From: a virus
DNA length: 41,326 bases
Virus record (IMG/VR): IMGVR_UViG_3300030060_003999
Location: 55,560-96,885 of that record
Strand: one strand, 5' to 3'
In this document: positions 30,277 through 38,143 of the stretch, piece after piece
Layout of the letters: each line of letters opens with the position of its first letter
Position numbering within the stretch: the stretch's first letter is position 1
The notes under the pieces: generated by a model
Told to the model about the DNA's origin: nothing
Seen by the model: the letters and a program-made list of their open reading frames with translations, nothing else
Database searches by the model: none
Program-made: the position numbers and the translations under genes

Positions 30277-31121
30277 TGGGATTAACCACAATGAATAACG
30301 ATAGAACAATACTAATAACTGGAAAACAAGGAACGGGCAAATCAACTAAAGCAAAAACATTTGTAAATAATCCTGTTGTTTTATACGCAAATGATATTGA
30401 TTTTGATGTAGGTTCGTTTCCTGTGGAGCAGGGAATTATCATTGAAGATGTTCACTATAAACCAGACAAAAGCGCAATACTTGATATTATTAGAAGATAT
30501 AGAGGACAAGTGGTTCTTACTTCTATTAATCAAAAAAGTGTTCCTAAAGAAATATTTGATATGTGTAAAGTAAAAAGAGCAGGTAGTAAAAACTATTTGT
30601 TGGATGAGATTAAATCACTAGCACCTAATTCAGTAGCCCCTCTTTCATGGGAAAGAGATACATATAAATTAGTATATGAGTATCTTAAACAGTCTGATAG
30701 AGAAGTAATTCGTAAATTATTACTTTATAACAAGCCGTCTGATACTCAAATAATTACTTGGTTGAATGAAAATATGCATCCACATAGATTACTCTTTGTT
30801 GATGGAGTAGTTAAAAGAAGATGGAGTCAAAGGTATTTTTACGAAATGCTTGCATATGCACATGATGGCGGTTTTAGAGGTAGATTAGAAATGCCTACAA
30901 GAAGGAAGTATTCTAAAGTTCCTTCTTTATCAAGAAGATTAGGAGTCAAAAACCCTAATGTATTGAAACAATTATTCAGCGACCCTGAATTCAAAGAATG
31001 GTCTAAAAAGAAACTAAACAACGCTGAGTGTCGTATTCTAAAAATAGGAGAAAAACGACGAAGAAAGAAAACAACACCAGTAGTTGTTGAACAAACTTCA
31101 TTGGAGGATTTTATATGGTAA
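30276..31121 (+). CDS. P-loop ATPase with a PIP box; putative clamp-loader large subunit
   Basis: Walker A GKQGTGKS occupies residues 16-23; a Walker B-like IIIEDVH follows. The middle and C-terminal parts are helical and basic (RRKYSKVPSLSRRLG, GEKRRRKKTTP). The protein ends Q-T-S-L-E-D-F-I-W (Q273, L276, F279), a PCNA-interacting-peptide motif, just as archaeal RFC large subunits end in a PIP box. It is encoded directly upstream of the RFC small subunit. The rest is too diverged to prove RFC-L; the length of 281 is far below the usual 450-500. GGGGTAATTTA precedes the ATG. Confidence 0.7.
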   Translation: MGLTTMNNDRTILITGKQGTGKSTKAKTFVNNPVVLYANDIDFDVGSFPVEQGIIIEDVHYKPDKSAILDIIRRYRGQVVLTSINQKSVPKEIFDMCKVKRAGSKNYLLDEIKSLAPNSVAPLSWERDTYKLVYEYLKQSDREVIRKLLLYNKPSDTQIITWLNENMHPHRLLFVDGVVKRRWSQRYFYEMLAYAHDGGFRGRLEMPTRRKYSKVPSLSRRLGVKNPNVLKQLFSDPEFKEWSKKKLNNAECRILKIGEKRRRKKTTPVVVEQTSLEDFIW

Positions 31122-31375
31122 GTAAATCCCTTGTTCCCAAAATACAAAAGATATTAGATGGCAAAGAACTATCCGTTAGAGAAATAATGGAAGAACTTAA
31201 AAAACAAAACAATGAGAAAAAAGGCTCTAGTAAAAGAGTATCTTCTTTTACAAGCAATCAAGTGGCTCAAATTATGAGATTTAAGCATTTTGAAAAAGCA
31301 GGATGGAGCAAAAAAACAAATTCAAATTTATGGAGGAATAAAAATGTTATGGACAGAAAAATACAGACCGAATAA
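31115..31375 (+). CDS. 86-aa winged-helix-like protein
   Basis: VPKIQKILDGKELSVREIMEELKKQ...SFTSNQVAQIMRF resembles a winged helix-turn-helix: helix 1, a turn with a SVREI helix, and a recognition-like helix SNQVAQIM. It overlaps the clamp-loader gene before it and the RFC gene after it (32 bases). Its function may be regulatory. Confidence 0.65.
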   Translation: MVSKSLVPKIQKILDGKELSVREIMEELKKQNNEKKGSSKRVSSFTSNQVAQIMRFKHFEKAGWSKKTNSNLWRNKNVMDRKIQTE

Positions 31376-32255
31376 ACTAAACGAGATTATAGGACAACCA
31401 CACTTTACTATGGATGCAAAAACATGGATTGAAGAAAAAAACATGCCTAATCTTTTATTATACGGAAATCCAGGAAATGGGAAGACAGGAGCAGGTTTAG
31501 TTATTGGAAAAGAAATACTAGGTGATTCGTTTAGAGATAACTTTGTAGAAGTAAATGCTTCCGATGATAGACGATTAGAAAATGTGCGAACAACTATTAA
31601 GAATATCGCACAAAGCGGAACAATTGGTGATGCTCCATTTAGAATAGTATTACTTGATGAAATGGATGGTATGACTAATGATGCTCAAAATGCACTAAAG
31701 CGTATTATGGAAAGATACGCAAGTAATGTAAGGTTTATTATTACTTGTAATGATAGAAATAAGATTATCTTTGCACTTCAAAGTAGGTGTGCAAACTATC
31801 ATTTTAAACCACTTTCTAATGAAGCCATGTTAGAAGTATTGACTTCAATTCTTAAGGGTGAAGAAATAACTCGTTTCTCCCAAGATGAATTAGGGTCATT
31901 TATATACTCAATGAACGGTGATATGCGTAGGGCGATTACTGAATTACAGGCTGCTAAAGCCACTAATTCAACGCTCTCAAAGCAAATAGCGATTGGTTTA
32001 ACTGACTATAATAAATTACTAATTTCAATAATCAATAAAAATCACAATTCACTAAGCAGTATTCATAACCTTTTGCACGATGGTAGGACTATTAGAGAGA
32101 TATGCGTAGGCTTGCACGATGCGGTTATTAATGCAGAAGATGTAGAAAATAACATTAAATTCAAAATACTAAGAACATTAGGAGAAAGCGAATGGCGTTC
32201 CAATACAATGACACCCAAATTATTAGCCTCTTGGTTAATTGGGCAGTTAATGTAG
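31344..32255 (+). CDS. rfcS: Replication factor C small subunit (clamp loader)
   Basis: An AAA+ ATPase that opens and loads the PCNA ring. It begins LWTEKYRPNKLNEIIGQ, the RFC box typical of archaeal RFC-S. Walker A is GNPGNGKT (41-48), Walker B LLDEMDG (D105, E106), sensor 1 FIITCND, and the SRC motif is ALQSRC. The length of 303 is close to the usual 320. The start is the ATG at 31344 after TGGAGGAATAAA; the frame is open further upstream but inside the preceding gene. Confidence 0.95.
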   Translation: MLWTEKYRPNKLNEIIGQPHFTMDAKTWIEEKNMPNLLLYGNPGNGKTGAGLVIGKEILGDSFRDNFVEVNASDDRRLENVRTTIKNIAQSGTIGDAPFRIVLLDEMDGMTNDAQNALKRIMERYASNVRFIITCNDRNKIIFALQSRCANYHFKPLSNEAMLEVLTSILKGEEITRFSQDELGSFIYSMNGDMRRAITELQAAKATNSTLSKQIAIGLTDYNKLLISIINKNHNSLSSIHNLLHDGRTIREICVGLHDAVINAEDVENNIKFKILRTLGESEWRSNTMTPKLLASWLIGQLM

Positions 32256-32297
32256 GAAAAACAAAAAAAACAAAAAAATAAATAATGAGGTGAAAAT

Positions 32298-33515
32298 ATG
32301 GATGAAAACATGAAGAACGAAATAATTAAAGGTGCTGAAGTTATCGGACTGACGGCTGAAGAAGGAATGGCGAAGTTTGAAGAGATTTGCTCGGAAAACA
32401 ACATAGAAACAACAAACCCTATTGCTAAGGGTCTTTGGAGAAACTATGTCGCTAATACACGAAGAACACAAACGAATGACAATAATACAGAAGGAAACAG
32501 CGATGATTCTTTTTACAAGTCTGCATTTGGATTCTTTGTATCTTTGGATGCTCCAAGAGATATGATGGCATATAACAGAATGAAGGCAAAAGAAGAGTTT
32601 ATGCGTGATGAAGACAATGCCCTTGAAAAAGGAATTGTTGCAGTTGCTACACAAAACGCTTTAGGAAAGTGGGTTGTTTCTCGTTATCATAACGGTGAAT
32701 ACAATGAAAAGACCTTAACCACTCTTCCATCAGGAACAGAAGAAACAGAAGATGGTCGTTTCTATATTCCTTTGGATAACACACCCGTTTATATGAACGG
32801 TGGTAAGAACAATAACTACGGAAAACCTCTCCCTGCTGAACAAATGCGAAGAAGTGGTATTTTCTATGGTTCATTGGGAACTGGTGAAATGAAGCCTTAT
32901 TTCTTTTCTTATAAGAATCAAGGCGGAGTAGATTTTGCACCAAACACTTTTGAATGGTGTCATTTCCTATGTGTTCTGGGTTCAAATGGAACAGATATTT
33001 ACGGTGCTAAACAATTAACTGTTGATAGTCTTACTATGAATGTTGATATGGATAAAGAGAATGACCTCTATCGTGAAATGTCAAACTTTGACTTTGAAGA
33101 TTGTCTAAGAAACAACTTTGGTAGTCATTTGATTCCTTTGGTTGAAATGGAAAAGGCTCACATTAATAGACAGGCTTTGCCTTCTAAAGAGCGTTATATC
33201 GTTACAGACGGAACAGTTTGTAATATGAACATGACACCGACTAAGAATGGTAATCGTATTATCAATCTTACTGATTTAAATGCTGAAATGAACTATGATA
33301 ACGACGGTATTACTACTTGTTGGATTCCTAATCATTTGAGTCTTGACTTCGGTATTGGTTCTACTGTTATTGTTGTTGGACGAACAAGCCAAAGAATTAC
33401 TGATGAAGGTGCTGAACCCGTAACTATTAATGTTACTGGGCTTTATTGCACAGTTAAGCATGGTTCGGCAGTTGTTGTTGAACAAGCAGTTGAGGAAGAC
33501 TTTGACTGGTTTTGA
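32298..33515 (+). CDS. Putative viral single-stranded DNA-binding protein
   Basis: A 405-residue protein with helical ends and a beta-rich centre that could hold OB folds (LGKWVVSRYHNGEYN, GRFYIPLD, NGTDIYGAKQLTVDSLTMNV, GSTVIVVGRTSQR, TINVTGLYCTV). It ends in an acidic tail with aromatic tip, EEDFDWF, as SSB proteins do to contact partners; Q396 makes it loosely PIP-like. Its place between the clamp loader and Sak4/PCNA genes supports a replication role. GAGGTGAAAAT precedes the ATG. No sequence motif proves ssDNA binding. Confidence 0.62.
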   Translation: MDENMKNEIIKGAEVIGLTAEEGMAKFEEICSENNIETTNPIAKGLWRNYVANTRRTQTNDNNTEGNSDDSFYKSAFGFFVSLDAPRDMMAYNRMKAKEEFMRDEDNALEKGIVAVATQNALGKWVVSRYHNGEYNEKTLTTLPSGTEETEDGRFYIPLDNTPVYMNGGKNNNYGKPLPAEQMRRSGIFYGSLGTGEMKPYFFSYKNQGGVDFAPNTFEWCHFLCVLGSNGTDIYGAKQLTVDSLTMNVDMDKENDLYREMSNFDFEDCLRNNFGSHLIPLVEMEKAHINRQALPSKERYIVTDGTVCNMNMTPTKNGNRIINLTDLNAEMNYDNDGITTCWIPNHLSLDFGIGSTVIVVGRTSQRITDEGAEPVTINVTGLYCTVKHGSAVVVEQAVEEDFDWF

Positions 33516-33592
33516 TTGAGTAATCAATCAATGTGTAGCCGTTGGCGTTAATGACGGTCATATAGGTGCGAAGCCTATATCCCTTATGGGGG
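33514..33592 (+). promoter_or_regulatory. Structured leader before the 85-aa gene
   Basis: Three small hairpins precede the ATG at 33600: GATTG/CAATC (33514-33529), ATATAGG/CCTATAT (33560-33580, loop TGCGAAG) and CCC-TTAT-GGG (33581-33590), which covers part of the GGGGGTGAAAAT ribosome site. They could terminate the SSB-candidate transcript or restrict translation of the next gene. Confidence 0.42.
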
Positions 33593-33599
33593 TGAAAAT

Positions 33600-33857
33600 A
33601 TGAATGATTTAAAAGGAAATAAATACTTACTAAAAAAGAATAGTTATTTAATTGACTTAGAAAAAGTTGATTTTATAACATGGAAAGAGAATGATAATGA
33701 AGAAGGAACATACTGGACTAAACTCCATATTGGCTCTAAAGAAGCCCGTTATGTATGTGAAAACTTATCACAACTAAGAGAATTAGTCATGGCTTGGTGT
33801 GAAATTAGAGGACAATATTTGTCCGTAGAAGAAAGTGACTTAATACAGGAATGGTGA
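33600..33857 (+). CDS. 85-aa protein of unknown function
   Basis: A small acidic alpha/beta protein (YLIDLEKVDFITWKENDNEEG, LHIGSKEARYVCENL). Strong ribosome site GGGGGTGAAAAT. It lies between the SSB candidate and Sak4, so a replication accessory role is possible. Confidence 0.7.
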   Translation: MNDLKGNKYLLKKNSYLIDLEKVDFITWKENDNEEGTYWTKLHIGSKEARYVCENLSQLRELVMAWCEIRGQYLSVEESDLIQEW

Positions 33858-33863
33858 ATAACA

Positions 33864-34685
33864 ATGGGATTAACTAGCAATACAGGAAATAAAGCCGTAG
33901 CGAATGAAACGACAAACAATCAAAGAGTTTTGTTGTTTCAAGATAAATTAAAGAAACAAACAAGCGAGAGATTGGCAAGAAATAACCGTCTTATCTGTGG
34001 TATTTGGGGAGAACCTAAAACAGTTAAGAGTGGATTAGCACTTGATTTCCCTGATAAAAAGATTTATGTTTTAGACTGGGATGATGGTTGCGAACCAACA
34101 TGGCGACAAAACCATGAAATGACAGATAGAATTACTCTATGGAATCCAGAAGTTAGAAATGATAATGGAGAATTAGATATTCAAAAGTCCGAAGCAAACT
34201 CCGAAGATTTTGTTTTGTTTGTAAAAGAAAGAATTGCACAAGGAGAAGATATTCTCTTTGTATTTGATGGAATAGATAAATGGTTGGATTGTTGCACACT
34301 TCATGTGACTGGCAGTTCAAAGATTGGTAAACCTCAAAAGATGAAGTTTGAGTGGGGTAAAAGAAATGCTCCATTCTATTCTCTTTTGATGATGTGTAAG
34401 AATTTAAACTGCGACCAAATCTATATTACACATTCAAAGGCTGATTATGGAGCAACTGGTGAAGTAATTGGTTCTAAACCTAACTGGCATAATTGGGGAG
34501 ATTATCTCCATCAAATTATTACAACCCGAAGAACACGCAAGAAGAACGATGTTGTGTATAAAGCAGAACTGTTAAGCAGTAAAACTAATACAGAACTTGT
34601 TGGAAAGTCTTGGGAATCTTTAACTGTTGGTGCAGGTAAAGTTTCTTGGACTGGTATTCCTGAATTGCGTGAGGGATTGATTTGA
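33864..34685 (+). CDS. Sak4/RecA-like ATPase (AAA_24 type)
   Basis: Members of this family are single-domain RecA-like ATPases used by phages in recombination with SSB. Visible motifs: CGIWGEPKTVKSGLALDFP as Walker A, ILFVFDGID as Walker B, and QIYITHSKADY near the sensor region. In Walker A the glycine before lysine is replaced by valine (GEPKTVKS rather than GEPxTGKS). The length of 273 is typical for Sak4. It follows the putative SSB and precedes PCNA, matching the usual partnership. Confidence 0.8.
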   Translation: MGLTSNTGNKAVANETTNNQRVLLFQDKLKKQTSERLARNNRLICGIWGEPKTVKSGLALDFPDKKIYVLDWDDGCEPTWRQNHEMTDRITLWNPEVRNDNGELDIQKSEANSEDFVLFVKERIAQGEDILFVFDGIDKWLDCCTLHVTGSSKIGKPQKMKFEWGKRNAPFYSLLMMCKNLNCDQIYITHSKADYGATGEVIGSKPNWHNWGDYLHQIITTRRTRKKNDVVYKAELLSSKTNTELVGKSWESLTVGAGKVSWTGIPELREGLI

Positions 34686-34921
34686 GTATTGATTCTCAAA
34701 TAGATAATATACCTCCACATTCGGGATTAGGGGAACTTGTATTGTCTTCAATGGATAAAGAAGGCTATATTAAAATATATAGACCTTGTTTATACCGTTG
34801 GACACAAGAACAAATTGAAGAGTATGAACTTCTTAATGATAAGAGTTGGTTTGGATGGTGCGTATATGGGGAAAATCCCATATATGGAGTAATGACTTTA
34901 ATTAAAGGTGAAAGTAAATGA
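34682..34921 (+). CDS. 79-aa protein of unknown function, TTG start
   Basis: A TTG overlapping the Sak4 stop (TTGA) is the best start, preceded by GAGGGATTGAT. The protein contains ELVLSSMDKEGYIKIYRPCLYRW and a Trp-rich segment, SWFGWCVYGENPIYG. The next gene (PCNA) overlaps by four bases. Confidence 0.62.
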   Translation: MSIDSQIDNIPPHSGLGELVLSSMDKEGYIKIYRPCLYRWTQEQIEEYELLNDKSWFGWCVYGENPIYGVMTLIKGESK

Positions 34922-35685
34922 TATTTACAGTTGAAAGCGACAAACTAAGCAAAGCATTAACAAGTATTCAAGTTAAGGGTAAAGGAAGCACAAGCGGTGG
35001 TTTTGGAAACACTTCTCTTGGTTCTTATGTAATGCTTATTGTTAAAGAAAATACATTAAGTATTTGGAATGGAAACAATACTTTCTTTGTCAAACTTGAT
35101 ATTACCTTAACAGGTGAAACAAGTGAAGGAAGTTGTGTTGTTGATACCACGACTTTACTACCGTATTTGAAAACCTTTGGTGATGAAATAACTCTTAAAG
35201 TTGGGGATTTTATTTCACTTAACGGTGAAAACAAGAAAGCCTCAATACCAATAGTTGTTAATCATCCGAGTAATGATGCGTTAGTAAGGATTAAGAATAT
35301 GCTAAACCATGTTAGGTATGAAATACAACCACAAACATTATTTAATTTTGGTAAATCACAATTTGAAGGAGCATTTACTTTAACACAACCCCAACTGCAA
35401 TCAGCGATTAAAAGTTGTGAGTTGGTTAAAAACGGTGTATATAAGTTTGATTACAATGAAAATCTCTTGACAGTATCTTCAAGAGAAAATGTGACCAATA
35501 AATACGAGGAAGTAATTACTCCTGTATTTCCTATGGGAGAACCTGCGACTGTTGAGTTCAGCAGTCCTGTTTATGCTTTCTTTGAGAAAGACCAAATGAT
35601 TAATGTATATATGAAAGATGAATTCCCGCTTTTGCTAGTTTCTAATGATAGAATGCTATTGAAAGCCCCAACAGTCAATGGGTGA
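34918..35685 (+). CDS. pcn: PCNA-like DNA sliding clamp
   Basis: It would form a ring around DNA that tethers the polymerase. The 255 residues match the normal clamp length (about 245-250). The two-fold pattern is seen in repeated SxxLxxALxxI-like helices: SDKLSKALTSIQV and LTQPQLQSAIKSC. The C-terminal EFPLLLVSNDRMLLKAPTV corresponds to the last strands, where PCNA has PLKIEF-type sequence. It is encoded between Sak4 and polymerase, six bases upstream of polB. PIP-like tails elsewhere in the window provide likely partners. Confidence 0.85.
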   Translation: MIFTVESDKLSKALTSIQVKGKGSTSGGFGNTSLGSYVMLIVKENTLSIWNGNNTFFVKLDITLTGETSEGSCVVDTTTLLPYLKTFGDEITLKVGDFISLNGENKKASIPIVVNHPSNDALVRIKNMLNHVRYEIQPQTLFNFGKSQFEGAFTLTQPQLQSAIKSCELVKNGVYKFDYNENLLTVSSRENVTNKYEEVITPVFPMGEPATVEFSSPVYAFFEKDQMINVYMKDEFPLLLVSNDRMLLKAPTVNG

Positions 35686-35691
35686 ATAAAA

Positions 35692-37320
35692 ATGATAATT
35701 AACAAGATGAAAGATGGTAAAACTATTTACAAATCATGGAGAGAAAACAATGAAAAGAAATTTGAATTGGTTGAGTTTCAACCGTATTTCTATGTGGATG
35801 AAGAATCCCATGAACCGCCAGCGTATAATGCTTCTAAATATATTACTAGAGAGTTTAGTTATGTTCGTGGTGATTGGGTTAATCTTATTAAAAATCCTCT
35901 AAAGAAGGTTCTTGTTGATTCAGCAAATGATATTAGAGAAGCAAAGAAGATATTCGGCAAAACCTATGAAGCAGATGTTCCTTTACACTTTAGATACTGT
36001 GTAGATGAATTAGATGAAATGCCTGAATATAATATGCGTAAATGGTATTGGGATATGGAATGGCAACAAGGCGGAGAATATCACGACCAATTGACTACAA
36101 TTGTTGTTTATGATAACTATGATAAAGAATACTATCAATGGGCGTGGTTTCCTGATTATGAAGGAGATGAAGAATATCGTTTTGATAATGAAAAAGATAT
36201 GATAGAGTCTTTTATGACTACAATGATTGTAAAAGACCCAGATATGTTAATTGCTTGGTTTGGTAATTTTGCTGATATTCCTAAACTTTTAGAAAGAGCG
36301 TGTGCAGTAGGTTTGAATCCCTGCGTTATGTCACCTATTGGTTATGTTAAAGGTATTAAAAAGACAAAGGAAGGATTTTCTTTTGCTTATGCGGAGAATG
36401 GATTTAATCCTATTGAACAACCTATTGGTGGGCGAATTACTCTTTCTTTAGACCTTGCATTTGAAAGACAATGGAATGACTCTCAAAGAGGAACATTACC
36501 ATCAATGGCTTTAGATTACATAGGTGAAATGGTTCTCGGTAAAAAGAAATTAGTGTCGGAAAAGTTTCCTGATACAAATGAATTTTATCGTCGTGCTTGG
36601 TTAGAAGATACAGAAACTTATCTTGAGTATGCTCTAAAAGATGTTGAATTGATTGTTGAAATAGATGAAACAAACTTTTGTAGTGAGGCTATTCTTTCTT
36701 TACAAAGATTACTAAAAGCACCATTTGATGCTTGTTTTTATGCAAGTCATATGGGTTCTATTTACTTTATGCGTAATGCTGAGTGGAAAGCACCAACAGG
36801 AAGTAAAGTAGATAAAAGAGAAGAATATGAAGGTGCTATGATTTATGACCCATTAAGTGAAGGAACAAATGGATTACATCTTAATGTTGCTGCTTTTGAT
36901 TTTGCAGGTCTATATCCTAGTATGATGATTGCTCGTAATATCAGTTGGGAAACAATTAGTGAAGAACCAACAGAATTTGCGGTAAATATTCTAACACCGA
37001 GAGATTTCAGCGAAACTACTAGACAACATATGTTATATTTTAAAACGGATGAACTGGGTTTATTGCCAAGAGCAGTATTGGAACTCAAGGAGTTGCGAAA
37101 CGAATATAAGCGACTTATGAGAGATGCAAGAGGAACGGGCGAATATGCAAAGTGGTATAACAATCAAATGGCAGTAAAGCGATTAATGGCTTCTTTTTAT
37201 GGTATTGTTGCTTTTCAAGGATTTGGTTGGGCTAATGTCAATTTAGCCGCATCAATTACTGCAAGTGCAAGAGAAGCAATTAGATTAGCAGCATTTAAGG
37301 CAAAGGAGATGGAAGTATGA
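35692..37320 (+). CDS. polB: Family B DNA polymerase, N-terminal part (exonuclease, motifs A and B)
   Basis: It carries the 3'-5' exonuclease and most of the polymerase domain. Exo I is WDME (D121, E123), Exo II resembles AWFGNFADIP, Exo III YALKDVEL. Polymerase motif A is FDFAGLYPSMM (D403) and motif B KRLMASFYG (K496 to G504), with Ala where Asn is usual. The frame then ends after EAIRLAAFKAKEMEV. Motif C is absent and is found instead at the start of a separate gene at 38144. The two pieces together (542 + 297 residues) make a normal-sized enzyme, and no intein sequence is present. Confidence 0.93.
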   Translation: MIINKMKDGKTIYKSWRENNEKKFELVEFQPYFYVDEESHEPPAYNASKYITREFSYVRGDWVNLIKNPLKKVLVDSANDIREAKKIFGKTYEADVPLHFRYCVDELDEMPEYNMRKWYWDMEWQQGGEYHDQLTTIVVYDNYDKEYYQWAWFPDYEGDEEYRFDNEKDMIESFMTTMIVKDPDMLIAWFGNFADIPKLLERACAVGLNPCVMSPIGYVKGIKKTKEGFSFAYAENGFNPIEQPIGGRITLSLDLAFERQWNDSQRGTLPSMALDYIGEMVLGKKKLVSEKFPDTNEFYRRAWLEDTETYLEYALKDVELIVEIDETNFCSEAILSLQRLLKAPFDACFYASHMGSIYFMRNAEWKAPTGSKVDKREEYEGAMIYDPLSEGTNGLHLNVAAFDFAGLYPSMMIARNISWETISEEPTEFAVNILTPRDFSETTRQHMLYFKTDELGLLPRAVLELKELRNEYKRLMRDARGTGEYAKWYNNQMAVKRLMASFYGIVAFQGFGWANVNLAASITASAREAIRLAAFKAKEMEV

Positions 37321-37448
37321 AATGTATAGTCTGTAAAACAGAATTAGTTTGTAAGTATTACAAACCGAGAGGATATGGTTATAGTTCTGCAAAAGAAAAA
37401 GCAGTATATGAATGTCCTAAATGTGGACACAAGGAGAGATTTCTATGA
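37317..37448 (+). CDS. 43-aa zinc ribbon between the polymerase halves
   Basis: CIVC (3-6) and CPKCGHKE (about 34-41) form a short zinc ribbon. It starts within the polymerase stop (ATGA) and ends overlapping the next ATG. First of five small genes between the two polymerase parts. Confidence 0.66.
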   Translation: MKCIVCKTELVCKYYKPRGYGYSSAKEKAVYECPKCGHKERFL

Positions 37449-37660
37449 ATAGTCATGTTAAAAGATGGATTGATTCAATTGTTTCTGAATATCCAGTAGG
37501 GCATGAATTTCTTGCTACTACTGTTAGAGAACAGTTAGTTTTTGAAAGAGGAACTACTTTTGTAGCAGATAATAGCGCAATAGGATGGTATTTGAATCGT
37601 AAAGATAATATCATATCTAAAGATATGAATAGAGGAAGAAGAACATATGTGAGGATTTAA
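37445..37660 (+). CDS. 71-aa HTH-like protein between the polymerase halves
   Basis: MNSHVKRWIDSIVSEYPVGHEFLATTVREQLVFERG... ends with a basic, Arg-rich tail (RGRRTYVRI). The helix pattern could be a winged helix. The start is the ATG at 37445 after AAGGAGAGATTTC. Confidence 0.66.
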   Translation: MNSHVKRWIDSIVSEYPVGHEFLATTVREQLVFERGTTFVADNSAIGWYLNRKDNIISKDMNRGRRTYVRI

Positions 37661-37661
37661 A

Positions 37662-37832
37662 ATGAGAACAAAAATAGTAACAGTCAAAGTATCGTATGAT
37701 ACAGAAGAAACATGGGATATAACCATGCAAGAAATAAAAGAAATATTTCAAATGATGAATAACTTAAAGCGTCATGCTATCATTTTAGAAGTTGAACAAG
37801 GTGTTAATCGTGATGATGGACAGAACGAATGA
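37662..37832 (+). CDS. 56-aa protein between the polymerase halves
   Basis: A short ferredoxin-like alternation of strand and helix: KIVTVKVSYDTEE, ITMQEIKEIFQMMNNL, HAIILEVEQG. GTGAGGATTTAAA precedes the ATG. It overlaps the next gene by 17 bases. Confidence 0.62.
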   Translation: MRTKIVTVKVSYDTEETWDITMQEIKEIFQMMNNLKRHAIILEVEQGVNRDDGQNE

Positions 37833-37941
37833 GTTATTAGAAGAATTGCTGGCTATGATAGCAAGAAGTAATAAGATATTGATGATGGTAAATATCGTGA
37901 ACATAGCAACCATTATAACAATAATTACGGTGGTAATATGA
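37816..37941 (+). CDS. 41-aa single-span membrane peptide between the polymerase halves
   Basis: The N-terminal half is polar and acidic (MDRTNELLEELLAMIARSN). The C-terminal half, MVNIVNIATIITIITVVI, is fully hydrophobic and would span the membrane. Its stop overlaps the next ATG (ATGA). Confidence 0.55.
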   Translation: MDRTNELLEELLAMIARSNKILMMVNIVNIATIITIITVVI

Positions 37942-38138
37942 AAGAAGAAATTAAAGAATTAAAAAGAGAAATTAAAGCACTTAAGCAAAGAATTAGCGGT
38001 TTGGAAAAAGACTTAGATTATCAAGTTGAGCAGAATAGCACCAATGGTAAAATGTCAAATGATATAAGAGATTTACAACAAGCAGTTGCCGATTTAGCAA
38101 AAGAACCAGTTGGAATGATGTTTGATTACCGAGCGTGA
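37938..38138 (+). CDS. 66-aa coiled-coil protein between the polymerase halves
   Basis: IKELKREIKALKQRISGLEKDL is a clear heptad coiled coil, followed by a second helix, IRDLQQAVADLAKE. It ends five bases before the ATG of the polymerase C-terminal part. It may be an oligomerisation module; whether it bridges the two polymerase parts is unknown. Confidence 0.68.
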   Translation: MKEEIKELKREIKALKQRISGLEKDLDYQVEQNSTNGKMSNDIRDLQQAVADLAKEPVGMMFDYRA

Positions 38139-38143
38139 ATAAT

